Assembly (NCBI GenBank): GCA_032871835.1
Contig: CM065301.1
Span: 13,285,291 to 13,349,290 of the forward strand
From: Dipteronia dyeriana
Taxonomy: Eukaryota > Streptophyta > Magnoliopsida > Sapindales > Sapindaceae
Length of the DNA stretch: 64,000 nucleotides
Reading direction: 5' to 3'
Positions 1 to 11,553 of this stretch are shown piece after piece; position 1 is the stretch's first letter, and every line of letters starts with the position of its first letter. The notes beneath the pieces are model-generated. The model was given only the letters and a program-made list of their open reading frames with translations, did no database searches and had not been told where the DNA came from. A program made the position numbers and the translations under genes.

Positions 1-533
1 AATTGTATTTATCTAATATATTTTTATATTGTATTATGTTTTTGTGAAAATTATTATGATGTTAATAATACTTTCAATTTCCCATTATTAGCAAAATAAT
101 CATTATTAATATTTGTTAGTATGATTATATTATTTATCAACAATATTATATTAATGTTATGATTTTTCTGTTATTTATGTAAATTATATATATATACTTT
201 AATTTAATCTATAAATTCTATATTTAGTATTTTTAAAACTTTAAAGTTTTTCTAAAAAAAACAAAAAAAACAAAAAAAAACAAAAAAAAATCAAGTGCAA
301 CCGGTTTCAACTGGTCAATCACATCAACCAACTCTGGCAGTTGGCAGCCAAAAACAGTTGCCATGATACCTAACCATTCATAAAGGCTTCTTAGCGAACT
401 CCCCTTGGGGGAAACTAGTGGATTGTTGCTTTCCACATCAACTTTTGCATCCATTTGTTTTCTTGCGTTCGCTGTTTCGCGGTAGCTAGTTCGCTTGACC
501 GAATACAGGCATTGGATTTCGGCCTTCTTACAT
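1..533. other. AT-rich sequence upstream of the LRR pseudogene
   Basis: The first 250 bases are AT-rich with no coding signal. An interrupted poly-A tract lies at about 253-290. An open minus-strand frame (233-553) covers the rest, and I do not recognise its product. In the NLR family the NB-ARC domain should lie just 5' of the first LRRs in the same exon, but no NB-ARC or MHD-like motif is readable here. The resistance-gene homology therefore starts abruptly near 534. Confidence 0.6.
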
Positions 534-2541
534 GATAATTGCATTTCAATCACATTACATGATATTGGTGATCTTCCCGAAGATTTAGAGCTGGTATGCC
601 CACAACTTAGGTATCTCTATGTGAAGCCTAAGGATTCATTTTTGAGAATCCCTGATAAGTTTTTCGCACGAATGTTGGGACTTCAAGTTTTACATCTGAT
701 TGAAGTTAATTTGCAGCCATTGCCGACATCACTTTGTTGCCTTGTAGACCTTCAAACATTGTGGCTCAGTTTGGTATTGCTGTGCTGTGGGGAGAAGTGC
801 TTCTGAAATTGTTGTGGGAGGGATTGCTTTTGGAATTGTTGTGGGAAGAATCAGCTGAGTGTTTGGTAAACTGATTTTAAAAAATGCTGTGAGAACTAAA
901 AGCAATTTCAATGTGTTTGGTAAACTGATATAAAAAGTGTTGTGAGTGTGTAAAATTACTAAAAGGATAAAGACATCTAAATGGTACTAATTTACTATAC
1001 TTTATATTTTTCTTGTTTATTTGTATTTAGTATTAAGTGTTATATAATTATGGTAATTTAATGAATTAATTAACCCTATTTTTATTCTACTTTATTTAAT
1101 TAATTAGTCCTATTTTTTTATTTTTTATTTTTTTATTTTTTTATTTTATTCTACTTTATTTTTTATTTCATTTTTATTTTACTTTATTGAATTAATTATG
1201 GAAATGTTTTTTTTTGTACAAAAATATAAGCCCAATTTTTTTTTTGTTAAATTTTGTTTTAAAGGCAAGGACAACGTTGGAAAGTTAGTAAAATTTCATT
1301 TAATATTACTGTAGCGTGTTTTCTAAAAGCAGAAGCCAAAATCCAAAAGCATGTATTTGTAGCTTCTCGAAAACTCAGTTTGGAAAAGCTAAAAGTAACC
1401 AAAAGCACTTCCCCATGATTTTACCAAAGGTAGCAATGCGAAACTGAGCCTGTGTTTAGATGAATGTAAATCGGGAGAAGTAGCTATTATTGGAAACCTT
1501 ATAAAAAAACTTAAAATCCTTAGTTTTCGTGGTTCCCAGATTGAGAAGTTGTCTGAACAGATACGTCATTTGACTATGCTAAGGTTGTTGGATTTGACCG
1601 ATTGTTCCAAACTTAGTTATATTCCCCCGAAAGTCATGTCGAGTTTAACCAAATTAGAAGCACTATATATGGGCAATACCTCTGTCCAATGGCAAGTTGA
1701 AAGATCCAACATTGAAAGAAGTAATGTCAGCATTGATGAGCTGAAGCATTTGCAGTACCTGACCATATTGGAGATACAAATTCCAGATGGTAAAATGTCG
1801 AAAGGCTTGCTCTCCCCACAGTTGGAAAGATACAAAATATTCATTGGAAGTTATGAGTGGCAGTGGAATTTTCATTCTAAGACTTCCAGAATGTTGAAAC
1901 TCAAGCTTGATACCAATGAGGGTGGGATTATCTCGCAGTTGAAGGAAATCAGAGAATTGGAGTTGCTTGAAGTGTCGGGCGTTAGGAATGTTCTTTATGA
2001 TTTAGATAGAAATGGTTTTTCTGAATTGAAGCATCTCTCAGTCAAAGATAATTCTCACTTGTTATGTATTGTAGACTCAAAGCATTCGGTATCTTGTGAC
2101 GCCTTACCCTCCTTGGAGTCATTGATTCTGTTGCATTTGAATGGCTTGGAGAATATATGCAACGGTCCACTTGGAGCACAGTTTTTCCGCCGATTAAGAA
2201 GTATCAAAGTGCAATCCTGCAATAAATTGAATAACATCTTCTCATTCACCACTGACAAAGTCCTTCCACACCTCCAAGAAATTAGAGTGTCTTATTGCAA
2301 TTACATGGAAGAGATTTTTGCTATCGGGGGACAAGATGAGGCCAACAACTCTGAATTGGTTCATGAGACTATTAAGTTCAGCCAATTGTGCATTCGGAAA
2401 CTGGATACACTGCCTCGACTCAAAAGTTTCTATTGCAAAGTGAAGACAACTTCCCCATTGCGATTGACTAGTGATACAAACGCCAGAGAAATCATTTCTG
2501 AGGAAGAGCTTGATATTCCCCCGTCGCTTTTCAATGAGAAG
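534..2541 (+). pseudogene. LRR exon 1 of the NLR pseudogene, split by a transposon
   Basis: The coding frame runs from about 534 to 762 (HDIGDLPEDLE, then IPDKFFARMLGLQVLHL) and resumes at 1454 (LDECKSGEVAIIGNL, then LRLLDLTDC). The DNA between is the TIR element at 763-1450. If the element and one copy of its TGT target duplication are ignored, the two halves are in the same frame across a Leu-Cys-Leu junction typical of the family. The exon ends in AAG at 2541 with donor GTAAGT. The long uninterrupted frame 1549-2553 comes from this exon. Confidence 0.85.
763..1450. mobile_element. PIF/Harbinger-type TIR element inserted in an NLR exon
   Basis: The termini are inverted repeats: GGCTCAGTTTGGTATTGC on the left, and GCAATGCGAAACTGAGCC reading into the right end. 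They are flanked by a direct TGT at 760-762 and 1451-1453. The 688-bp interior is AT-rich and has no transposase, so the element is non-autonomous. The TIR start and the 3-bp target duplication fit PIF/Harbinger, although TGT is not the usual TWA target. The LRR frame on either side supports both borders to the base. Confidence 0.85.
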
Positions 2542-2863
2542 GTAAGTCCATAGTAACCTCTCTGTCAATTTATTTTCTTTGTTTGTTCTCATTTGTCAAT
2601 AAAAATATAGATTAGTTAGCAACTTCCTATAAAGAAATAATGATAGAGTATTAGTTTAATATTATAGTTGAAAGTTTCTCTCCACAATATTGTTTCTTAC
2701 TGTTGTTATTTTGTCGTTTATATAAATTCTCTGTTAATTAGTCTTCAATTAAAGCTATATTGTAGTATATAAAGAAATTAATTGTTCATTTCAGTCAGGG
2801 TAAGAGATATTACTCATAATTGTTATTTTTTTGTCATACAAGTAACAATAATTCTATTTGCAG

Positions 2864-3277
2864 GTTTCATTCCCCAACCTGGAGAACTTGGAAATTTATA
2901 ATATTAATGTTGAAAAGATTTGGCACAACCAATTTCCAACAATGTCTTGTGTTCAAAATTTAACCCGATTGATCGTAAATGTTTGTGGTAATTTAAAAGA
3001 GCTGTTTTCATCTTCTATGGTCAATAGCTTTGTGCAACTCCAATATCTTCAAATATGCAAGTGTCCCCGCTTAGAAAAGATGGTAGTTATCACAGAAAAG
3101 TTAAAAGAAGGAGAAAAGAGGGATAAATTTTCTTTTCGTCAATTAAACCATCTGATTATAATGGATCTTGAAAAGTTGAGAAGATTGTGCTATGGAAATT
3201 ATATTGAATTTCCATCATTGAAAGAAATGAGGATTGAGAGTTGTCCACAATTGAAGGAATTTATCTTTGATGATAAG
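2864..3277 (+). pseudogene. LRR exon 2 of the NLR pseudogene
   Basis: The acceptor is TTTGCAG|GTT and the donor AAG|GTACAT. The frame encodes LRRs beginning VSFPNLENLEIYN and ending KEFIFDDK, with the landmark VEKIWHNQ. This 138-residue exon is open throughout. It is the homologue of exon 4 (4852-5202). Confidence 0.82.
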
Positions 3278-3436
3278 GTACATAGATCAGTAAGATCACT
3301 ATATATATATATATATTGTCTTTATTTTTGCTTTTCTTAGTTTTCCTATTACAAGCTTTGTGATCTTGCAGAATTTAATATTTTCTAATTATAATTAGAA
3401 ATAACCGTCGCTAACTCAATAGCATTTACACTACAG

Positions 3437-4033
3437 GTTGGATTTCCTAGCTTAGAGGAAATGAAAATTTCCTTGATGACTAACTTGAAGATGATATGGC
3501 ACAACCAAGTTGCTGAGGTTTCCTTTTGCAAATTAAAATCATTGGAGGTTAAATACTGCCAAAAATTATTGACTGTGCTTCCGTCGAACATGTTTGGAAG
3601 TTTGTTGAGCCTGGAGTCTCTACATGTTAGTGAATGTGCCTCTGTAGAAGAAATATTTGATCTCCAGGGAATAAAATTGTTTGAAGAAAGAGAATCCATA
3701 GCAGCAACTCAATCAAGAGAATTGTGCAATACTTATGATCCCCAAATAATGATTTGCTTTGCAAACCTACAAAAATTGAAAGTTTCAGAATGTCAAAGTA
3801 TAGAAAATCTCTTTTCTGAAAATTTGAAAGTTGCAATGGAAGAAGCGAATGCTAGGTTGGTATTTCCAAAATTGACCTTCTTGGAACTGGATGAACTACC
3901 AAAACTTAGAACCTCCTACCCTGGTAGACATACAGTGGAAGGGCCTGTCTTGAAAGAGTTGAAGCTGCAGCGTTGTGGCATCTATGACCCTGACGAGGAG
4001 GGCCAAATACAACAACCCCACTTGTTCGAAGAG
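3437..4033 (+). pseudogene. LRR exon 3 of the NLR pseudogene
   Basis: The acceptor is CTACAG|GTT and the donor GAG|GTATGA. The 199-codon frame is open and carries NLKMIWHNQ, CQKLLTVLPSNMFG and VEEIFDLQGI. It is the homologue of exon 5 (5370-5929). The next intron (4034-4851, about 820 bp) holds no recognisable gene. Confidence 0.82.
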
Positions 4034-4851
4034 GTATGAGACCTTCGTATTTTTTTTTCTTGAAATATTTCAATAATTTGAGATTTTAGGGAATAGAACA
4101 TACACGAATACGTAACCTCATGGTGCAGGTGTAAGGGGTTTTACCATTGGACCAACCTCATCAGATATTGGTTAGCAATTTATCTTGCCACATAAATCGG
4201 TCAATTGTCCCCCTCTATTTAAGTCTGTATGTAATTGTATTATGTACGGTTTGTGACACTGTTTGTGGGAAAACAAACCTACTTGCATTTTATCTAATTG
4301 GTAACTTCCTAAAAATAAATTTTAACATCATGCACTCAATTAGCTTTTAAATAACATAGATTATTGGATTGTATACTTACAAAATCCAACATACAAGTGA
4401 ATTAAGAATTAATTGGTTCTTTTAACTATTTATAGTGGATGAGATGAGGTTTGTTTAGCTGTTAATCCCTCACGACCTAATTAGCGGTTGTGGTCCAAGT
4501 CTTATCCTTTTCTACCACCTCTAAATTACTTATCAGGTACAGGATCTTGTATATTTTTTCGTGTGAAATTCCAAATAGACACTGTAATTTATTGAATTAT
4601 CACCGATATCTATTAAAAATCCTGTGTTAAAAAATATACGGAATTCTGCATCTGATAATTTTCATATATAATGTGAATGGGACATATTGGTTTTCTCAAA
4701 GTAAGCCTATTGTTATTATCTTTAGTTTTGAATAAGTTTAGACAAAAATTGAATAGCATTGTAAAAAGTTTTTTAGAATTTTTGATTCACATGTCATATG
4801 TTTAAATACATACATACTCGGTGGTAAGAAATATTTGATCTCCATCTGCAG

Positions 4852-5202
4852 GTTGTGTTCCCCAGTTTGGAGACCTTGGATGTTTATGAAATTCATGTCG
4901 AAAAGATTTGGTACAACTTACGTCCAATAATATCTTCCAGCGTTGAAAATTTAACCAAATTGGTTGTATATGATTGTGGTAATTTAAAGGAGCTCTTTTC
5001 ATCTTCGATGGTAGTCACGAAAGGGCTAAGAAAAAAAGAAAGGAGGAATACAATGTCGTTCCCTAAATTAAATTACCTAGAGATGAAATATCTTGCAAAG
5101 CTGACAAAACTGTGTTTGGGATATTATATTGAATTTCCATCATTGAAAGAATTCACGATACATGAATGTCCTGAATCGAAGGCATTCATCTTCGACGATA
5201 AG
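4852..5202 (+). pseudogene. LRR exon 4 of the NLR pseudogene
   Basis: The acceptor is CTGCAG|GTT and the donor AAG|GTACAT. It begins VVFPSLETLDVYE and ends AFIFDDK, paralleling exon 2. It is about 20 residues shorter, because the segment after LFSSSM (one LRR in exon 2) is mostly missing. The frame is open. Confidence 0.82.
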
Positions 5203-5369
5203 GTACATAGATCACAAGTTTTTTAGTTTTCTAGAATTTAATTTACATTTTCCCTCTTTGGTGACACATAATTTACTATTTCTTTTATTTTTTTAGATAA
5301 ATATTTTCCAATTGTTTTCAGTTATAATTAGAAAGAATCCCCAATATCATGATATCATATATACTGCAG

Positions 5370-5929
5370 GTTAGAGTTCCTAGCTTAGAGAAAATAAAAA
5401 TTTCCTACATGGACAATTTGAAGATGATATGGCACAATCAACTTGTTGGGATTCCTTTTGCAAATTAAAATCATTGCAGGTTAGATACTGCCAGAAGCTA
5501 TTTTCTGTGCTTCCATCGAACATGTTTGGAAGATTCTCGAGCCTGGAGTCTCTATATGTTACCGATTGTGGCTCTCTAGAAGAAATATTTGATCTCCAGG
5601 GAATAAATTATGAAGAAAGACATTCCATAGCTGCAACTCAATCGAGAGATCCCCAAATCATGCTTTCCTTTGCAAACCTACAAAATTTTGAAGTTTCATA
5701 CTGTCAAAGTCTGAAAAATCTCTTTTCTGTATCTATGGTTGCAAAGGAAGAACCCCCTGCTAGGTTTCTCTTTCCGAAATTGAGTACCTTAAAATTGCAT
5801 GAACTACCAGATCTTTGTGTCTTAAACCCTTCTAGACATACAGTGGTAGGACCTGTCTTGAAAAGGTTGGAGCTGCGTCATTGTGGCGAGGAGAGCCAAA
5901 TGCAACAACCCCTCTTCTTGGTCGAAGAG
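5370..5929 (+). pseudogene. LRR exon 5 of the NLR pseudogene, with a frameshift
   Basis: The exon starts VRVPSLEKIKISYMDNLKMIWHNQ-like, in frame 0. After IWHNQ the frame is lost relative to exon 3: one base is missing around 5443-5455. The correct continuation FCKLKSLQVRYCQKLF is read in the +2 frame to the donor GAG|GTATGC. Without a second compensating indel, translation would stop at TAA shortly after the shift. Confidence 0.82.
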
Positions 5930-6183
5930 GTATGCGATCTTTTTTATTTATCTTCTTCTTGAATTGGTAAAAGTTCATATGACATTAGGCATATTAATTC
6001 TCTTAGGTGTGACAGTTTTTTTTTTAATTTTCTTTCTTTACATTCGAAACAGGATTTTAGTTAGCAATTTCTTGCCATGTAAATAGGTCCCCATCTATTT
6101 AAATCTATATGCAATTATTTTATGTATGGTCTGTGAAATTGTTTGAAGAAACTGAATTGAATTTTTATTTGATTGGTTGCTAG

Positions 6184-6990
6184 GCCTTCCCCTGCTTGGA
6201 GGAATTGAATTTAGCTGGAAAAAACGCCATGATCATGTGGCAGAGCCAGGTTTCAGAGTGTTTCTTTCACAAACTTAAAATTCTTGAAGTTGCAAATGAT
6301 GAATCAACAGTTTTGCCACTTAGTATTATTCAAAGATTTCCCAATTTGGAAATGCTTTCACTTGAGGAAAGTTCATACGAAGAGATATTTTTATATAAGG
6401 ATGTTCAAGGGACACCTGCAAAAATGAAAAAATTAGTTCTTTACATACTTAAGGATCTAAAGTACATATGGAAGCAGGACTCCAGATTGGACTTAATTCT
6501 TCAAAATCTTGAAGTTCTACGCGTAGGAAGTTGTGATAGTTTGATCAATCTGTTGCCACCTTCAGCTTCTTTCCAGAATCTAACAATTCTGGAAGTTGTG
6601 AGTTGTAGTAGTTTGAAATACATGGGAACATCCTCAACTGCCAAAAGCCTGGTGCAGCTCATTAAAATGAGTATAAGCTACTGCGAAAAGATGACAGAAG
6701 TGGTAGGAAATCAAGGAGATTTAATGGAGGATAAAATTATATTCAGCAACTTGAAGAGTTTGTCGCTCAGATGTTTACCAAGTCTCACGGGTTTCTGCTC
6801 TTGAAATTTCACCTTACAATTCCCATCTTTAGAAGAATTAGAAGTGTTCAAAAGCCCAGATATAAAGATTTTCTCTCGAGGAGACTTAACCACGCAAATA
6901 TTACGGGAAGTCAAAATTGACGAGAAATCAGTTGAATTATATCATTACGCTGACCTTAACAAAGCCATACAACAGTTCCATGGAAAAGCG
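6184..6990 (+). pseudogene. LRR exon 6 of the NLR pseudogene, with a nonsense codon
   Basis: The acceptor is CTAG|GCC and the donor GCG|GTATGC. The frame holds AFPCLEELNL, LEVLRVGSCDSLINLLPPSA and a C-terminal LRR. A TGA at 6802-6804 falls at GFCS*NFTLQFPSLEELE, where family members have glycine (FCSGN), consistent with GGA to TGA. The same frame then continues open to the donor. The last exon, 7088-7105, adds five residues and TGA. Confidence 0.82.
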
Positions 6991-7105
6991 GTATGCATTG
7001 GTTCACTTAAGTTAAGAAATCTCTAATACTACTTTTTTTACATTTTATAATACAATTCCTCATTTAATATGTTCTATTTTGTTACAGAATGACAAGTTTC
7101 CCTGA

Positions 7106-7845
7106 AGGCTGCAGTAGTTCTTCTAGTCACCATTTGAAGAGATGTCATCACTCTGTGTAGTTTGTGATACATATTTGAGCCTTGCTCATGTTTCTTACGC
7201 TGAAGTCGACGTGGGAGGTAAGAGGTCCTTTCTATATCTTCACGGTATCTGTTTCCGTTGCTGTTTTTGAAGTGTTCCGACACTCATTTTTATGAACTTG
7301 TGTGTTTATTATGGTTTTATTGTAATAAATTAAAACTACTTGATTCCAAATGATGGGGTAGATCCAATTGCCGGTTTGGAAAAAAAAAAAAAAATCTTCC
7401 ATGATACGAGCTAATTTGATCTAAATTTTTGGATCGACTAGTATTATTGCTTGATATATATATATAAGATTCATATCCCCATTTTTTTTACACATCTTCT
7501 AGTTTTTTTTTTTTTGTTAAAAGACCATCCCTCTTCCATTTGACTATAAATAACAGAATAAATATACACAGTAGATTACAATAAAATAAGGATTTATTCT
7601 TAAAAAAGAAAAAATTACCGATTAAATCCCCACAAACAACGGCAGACAATAGTCTCCTTTGAGAGATGTTGGTGGTACGGATCGGGGACAGGTTTTCTAT
7701 TATCACTCCTAATCTCAATTTGTATGAGAAATATTATCCTAGTAAATACTCATCTGAAAATAAACGATGCGGGTATGTAGATTCTTCATTAGGGGATCGA
7801 TTTTTTTACGTTATCATCCTCATCCCAGTAATCTATTTTTTAAAA
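7106..7845. other. Downstream of the NLR pseudogene; no gene seen
   Basis: The probable 3' untranslated region of the NLR is followed by AT-rich sequence with poly-A/T runs and a short TA repeat near 7457. I found no supported coding sequence. Confidence 0.5.
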
Positions 7846-9333
7846 GGTAAATCGTATTTTAGTCCATGTAGTTTGTCTTAATCTACGTTTAGTCCACGGT
7901 TTTTTAGAATTGTAACTTTTGGTCCATCATTATCCTGACAATAGAGATTGTAGTCCTTACCATCCAATTCCATTAGGGTTTTACTGAATTCTGTTAAGTC
8001 AACGAGGGTAAATAAGTAAATTCATCAGTAGGGACATAAAGGGTAATTATGGCTAGAGGCTATAAAGGTAAGATGATATATACAATTAATAATATATTAA
8101 ATAAAAAAATTAAAAAACAAAAAAAAACCAATAAATAAAAACAAAAAACAAAATCAATAAATATTAAAAATTAAAAATTAATAAAGAAAAAACAAATAAC
8201 ATCCTATCATTTCTCACTAATCACGATCTCTCATCTCTCTCTATCTCCCATCTCCTCATCTCTTCATCTTCATCATCAAACCGTAACCGATGATCTCTTT
8301 CGTCTCCTCCTCCTCCTCCTCCTCCTTCGTTGATTGGTTTTGGTGTGGGTGTTTTATGGGTTCGATTGGATTTAGGTATTAATGTGGCTGATGGCTGGTG
8401 GTGTTAGAGATTGAGATGGTGGCCGCCGGAATGGTGGTGCTTCCCCTCTCTTGGCCTCCGACGAGATTGACTCTCTCTCTCTTTCTCTCTCTCTCGTCGA
8501 CTCTCCCTTTTCACTGGCATTGGTGGTGGTTGTCTAGGTGTGAGGTTGCGATCTATTTGAGACTGGGTTTGTGGAGAGTGATGATGGTGATGAAGATTTT
8601 AGTGTTTGGGGGATCGATTTGTGTTTGTGATTGTTAAAATCAATTTGATTTGTGTTTAGGGGGCTTGAAATCATTTGGTTTGTGTTAAAATCGATGCTAA
8701 TGTTTTTTTAATTTGATTTTTGTGTTAGGGTTTGTGAATGAGTTTTTTATGTATGGATTTGGTAGTGGTGGTGGTGGTGGGAGTTATGGTGGTGGAATGA
8801 TGGGATTTTGTGGCTAATGGTGGTGGTGGGAGTTGTGGAGGTGGATTGGTGGGTTTCTGGGTTTGATTGAGATGTGGTGGTGGTGGTGATGAGAAGCAGG
8901 TGGTTCACGGTGTTGGAAATGGTGGTAGTCTGGTGGAGAAGATGATGATCGTCAGATGGTGATGATGTGATTATTTTTTTAATTTTTTTTTTGTTATTTT
9001 TAATTTATGTTTTAAAATTTAAATAAAAAAAGAAGAAGAGATATTTCCACCGTCCATAGAGATCTATATTTTTTTAATGCTTTTTTTTTTGTTTTTTTAA
9101 TGCACAGTAAGGGTAAAATTACTTCACACAGAAAAAGATAAAATAGGGTAAGATGGCATTCTCAATGTGGTCAGCACCCTTTAGGAGCATTAAGGTCATT
9201 TCACACGTCTGACATGTCAGAAAGTATATTTTTAACGGATTCTGTTATAGAATGACTAAAAGTTATAATTCTAAAAAAACCGTGAATTAAACGCAGATTA
9301 AGGTAAATTACAAGGATTAACATACCATTTATC
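7846..9333. mobile_element. Long-TIR non-autonomous DNA element (MULE-like) with a gene-like core
   Basis: The left end (TAAATCGTATTTTAGTCC, then TTTAGTCCACGGTTTTTT) is matched in inverted orientation by the right end around 9250-9333. The core has CT-rich sequence, a TCC microsatellite near 8308-8328 and TGG-rich sequence at 8765-8960. It also has a motif near 9045-9062 (CCACCGTCCAT) that recurs in the elements at 53374 and 63285. There is no transposase. The target duplication is unclear because both flanks are T-rich, so borders are good to a few bases. Confidence 0.65.
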
Positions 9334-10257
9334 ATTTTTTTTAATGACTAATAGCAGATGATGAAAAAGAAAAATAAAAGGGAAAAAAGGAGGTATATTA
9401 TCGTTGTTTACCTTAGAGTTTAGTTTGCTCATCAATCACCGGTTCTTCTTTATTGCTTCTAGGAATCTGAGTGAGGCATTTCTTGATTACGATGTCACTG
9501 TACATTTCATTATTATGATGTCATTGGACATGTTATGAAGGATTAAAGGAATATGTATCAGTTATTTCTTGATTATTCTCTTCTTTTCAGAATGTAGCCG
9601 GTCCAACATGTACTGCATGTCTACATGTGTTCATGTTCATGAATTATAACTCTTGTTCTGATAATGTGCTTCATATATATATAACGGGATGGGTATGGGT
9701 TGAGGTGGGGATTTAAAATCTCGTAACCATCTAAAAATTAAACATAATAATGAAAATAACGTCATTCTCATATCATAACATAAATAATGGACACTAAACC
9801 TGTCCATAATGGGTCGGGTCCTGTACTAATGGATAATTTTAACATCCCTACTTCTTTATCAAGCTTTTGTAACTCAAAACTTGTTTTAAATAACAAACAC
9901 AAAATTGTTTGGTGTAAGGTCAAGAGAAGAACCAACAATAAAATTGGAGAACCAATGCTTTCTTCATGTCTTTTTTCAGAATATATATATATATATATTA
10001 TTTCTAATTTGGTTTGATTTGATTTTTTATTTATGGATTATATATTTGAAATAGATTATTTACAGTTTTTAATAAATAATTATTTTTAATAGTTTCTAAG
10101 TTAAATTTGAAGGTTAACTTTATTCTCCCAATTTTAAGAGTTAAATTTTTAAGTAATTTCACTTGAGGGGCTATGTTAGAATTAAAATAAAAGGTAAAAA
10201 TTTGAGGTACAGATAAAGTTTTTTTTTTTTTTTTTTTTTTTACAAATATCGTAAGTC
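9334..10257. other. AT-rich intergenic sequence; nothing recognised
   Basis: This contains short TA microsatellites near 9673 and 9979 and a poly-T run near 10219. No gene or delimited element is supported. Confidence 0.5.
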
Positions 10258-10345
10258 TAGGGATGCACATTTATCCCTGGGGTCTCAAATCCCCGCACCC
10301 CATCCCCATTTGGGGATTTTGTGTGTGTGGAGAAAATGGAAAAAT

Positions 10346-10383
<38 letters not shown>

Positions 10384-10790
10384 TTTCCCCCCCACAATTA
10401 AATTGAAATGGGGATGAGGATGGGGATGGAGATCCTTATTTTCCAATTTTCCTCAAAAATATATAAATATAATTATAATATATATTTGAATTATTTGAAA
10501 CATTTTATATTAAATTTGTAATGCATTGTTTTTTTTTATTTGTAATGAAATGTTTGTTTTTTTTAATTTAATTTATAATTTTTAGTTAAATAGAAAAATA
10601 GAAAAATGGGAGACCAGGGGATGCAATAAAACAGGGAAAAACGGGAAAAATGGGGAACTGGGGATGAGGGGACCTCCCCTCAAACATCCCCACCCCTATT
10701 TTCCCCAAATGGGGAAATGAGGGGGGGGGGGGGGGGGGGGCTATATCCATCCCCATCCCCCCATTCCCCATTCCCCAAACGTGCATCTGA
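10258..10790. mobile_element. hAT-like G-rich MITE with homopolymeric G runs
   Basis: The left end TAGGGATGCACATTT is opposed by an inverted right end containing GTGCATCTGA. The 8-bp flanks CGTAAGTC and CGTCACTC agree at 6 of 8 positions, which fits an aged hAT target duplication. The interior contains repeated GGGGATG/CCATCCCC motifs and two G runs, 36 G at 10346-10381 and 20 G at 10721-10740. Confidence 0.6.
10346..10381 (+). repeat. 36-nt poly-G tract
   Basis: An uninterrupted run of 36 G is read directly. Such a run can form G-quadruplexes and its length is prone to sequencing and assembly error. Confidence 0.85.
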
Positions 10791-10913
10791 CGTCACTCTA
10801 TATTTCTACGATTAGTTTTAAAATGAAATGTATTTTTTTATGGGCTTGTTGGGTTTTATAGCATAAGCCCAGTCCAAATGCCCGACACTCAAGGGCATCA
10901 GGCCTATAATGTA

Positions 10914-11553
10914 TAGGGATGACAATGAGACGGGTTCGGGGAGGGGTGGTTTTCCCTGCACCCTACCCCATTTACTTTTTTAAAACCCATCCCCTCATAC
11001 AACCTCATCATAGATGGAGCGGGTTGGGTTGGGACGGGGTACAACGGGGAGTACTTTTCCCATCCCCGTACATTTACCCCATTTATAATATTTTTTTATT
11101 AAAATAAAAAATATATAACCATTGAAGTAATAAACTTGAAAAAAAACTGTTGTTTTTAAACTTTAAATTTTAAAATTTATTTGAAAAAGAAACTTATTGT
11201 ATGTGCTATTGTGTTTAAGGTTGAAGCTTGAATGATGAACTTCGAGTTGTTTGAGGATTAAAGATTTAGAGTTGCAGTTAGCGGCTAAGGTTTTTTTAAT
11301 AGTATTTGTATTGTCACTTTATGTTAAATAGAGGTGAAGAGATGTAAAGTTAGGGTTAATATGTCTATAGATTTTTTTTTTTTTGAAACTACGTAGTTTA
11401 ACTAAATATTATTTTAAATGGGGTGGGGAGTATATAATTCATCTCTGTCCCATACCCATTGCGGGTTTACTATCTATCCTCATTCCCGTCCCATTTAAAC
11501 TAAATTGAAACTCATCCCCATCCTAAAAGTGCGGGTCCCCATAGGCATCGTTA
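10914..11553. mobile_element. Second G-rich MITE-like element
   Basis: The start TAGGGATGACAATGAGACGG and the inverted end around 11530-11553 (CCCCATAGGCATCGTTA) form imperfect TIRs. The interior is AT-rich between GGGG/CCCC-rich ends, like its neighbour at 10258. No target duplication was found. Confidence 0.5.

Larger units (their letters stand above)
534..7105 (+). pseudogene. LRR region of a CC-NBS-LRR (RPS2/At4g27190-like) resistance gene, 5'-truncated and broken
   Basis: The intact family encodes cytoplasmic immune receptors with the order coiled coil, NB-ARC, LRR. Only the LRR part is visible. Exons, placed from GT/AG borders and phase-0 joins, are about 534-2541 (interrupted), 2864-3277, 3437-4033, 4852-5202, 5370-5929, 6184-6990 and 7088-7105 (TGA). 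Typical repeats include DIGDLPEDLE, LRLLDLTDC, VEKIWHNQ, LKELFSSSM and VEEIFDLQGI. Four lesions are visible: loss of the 5' half, a TIR transposon in the first exon, a 1-nt deletion near 5443-5455, and an in-frame TGA at 6802-6804. All splice sites still look canonical, so decay is probably fairly recent. It could be transcribed but cannot encode a receptor as it stands. Family assignment is confident; the exact orthologue is not. Confidence 0.88.

Noticed and set aside
8398..8637. 79-codon open frame that could be a captured gene
   Set aside because: It is made of TGG and CTCTCT simple sequence in the core of a long-TIR element; no recognisable domain.
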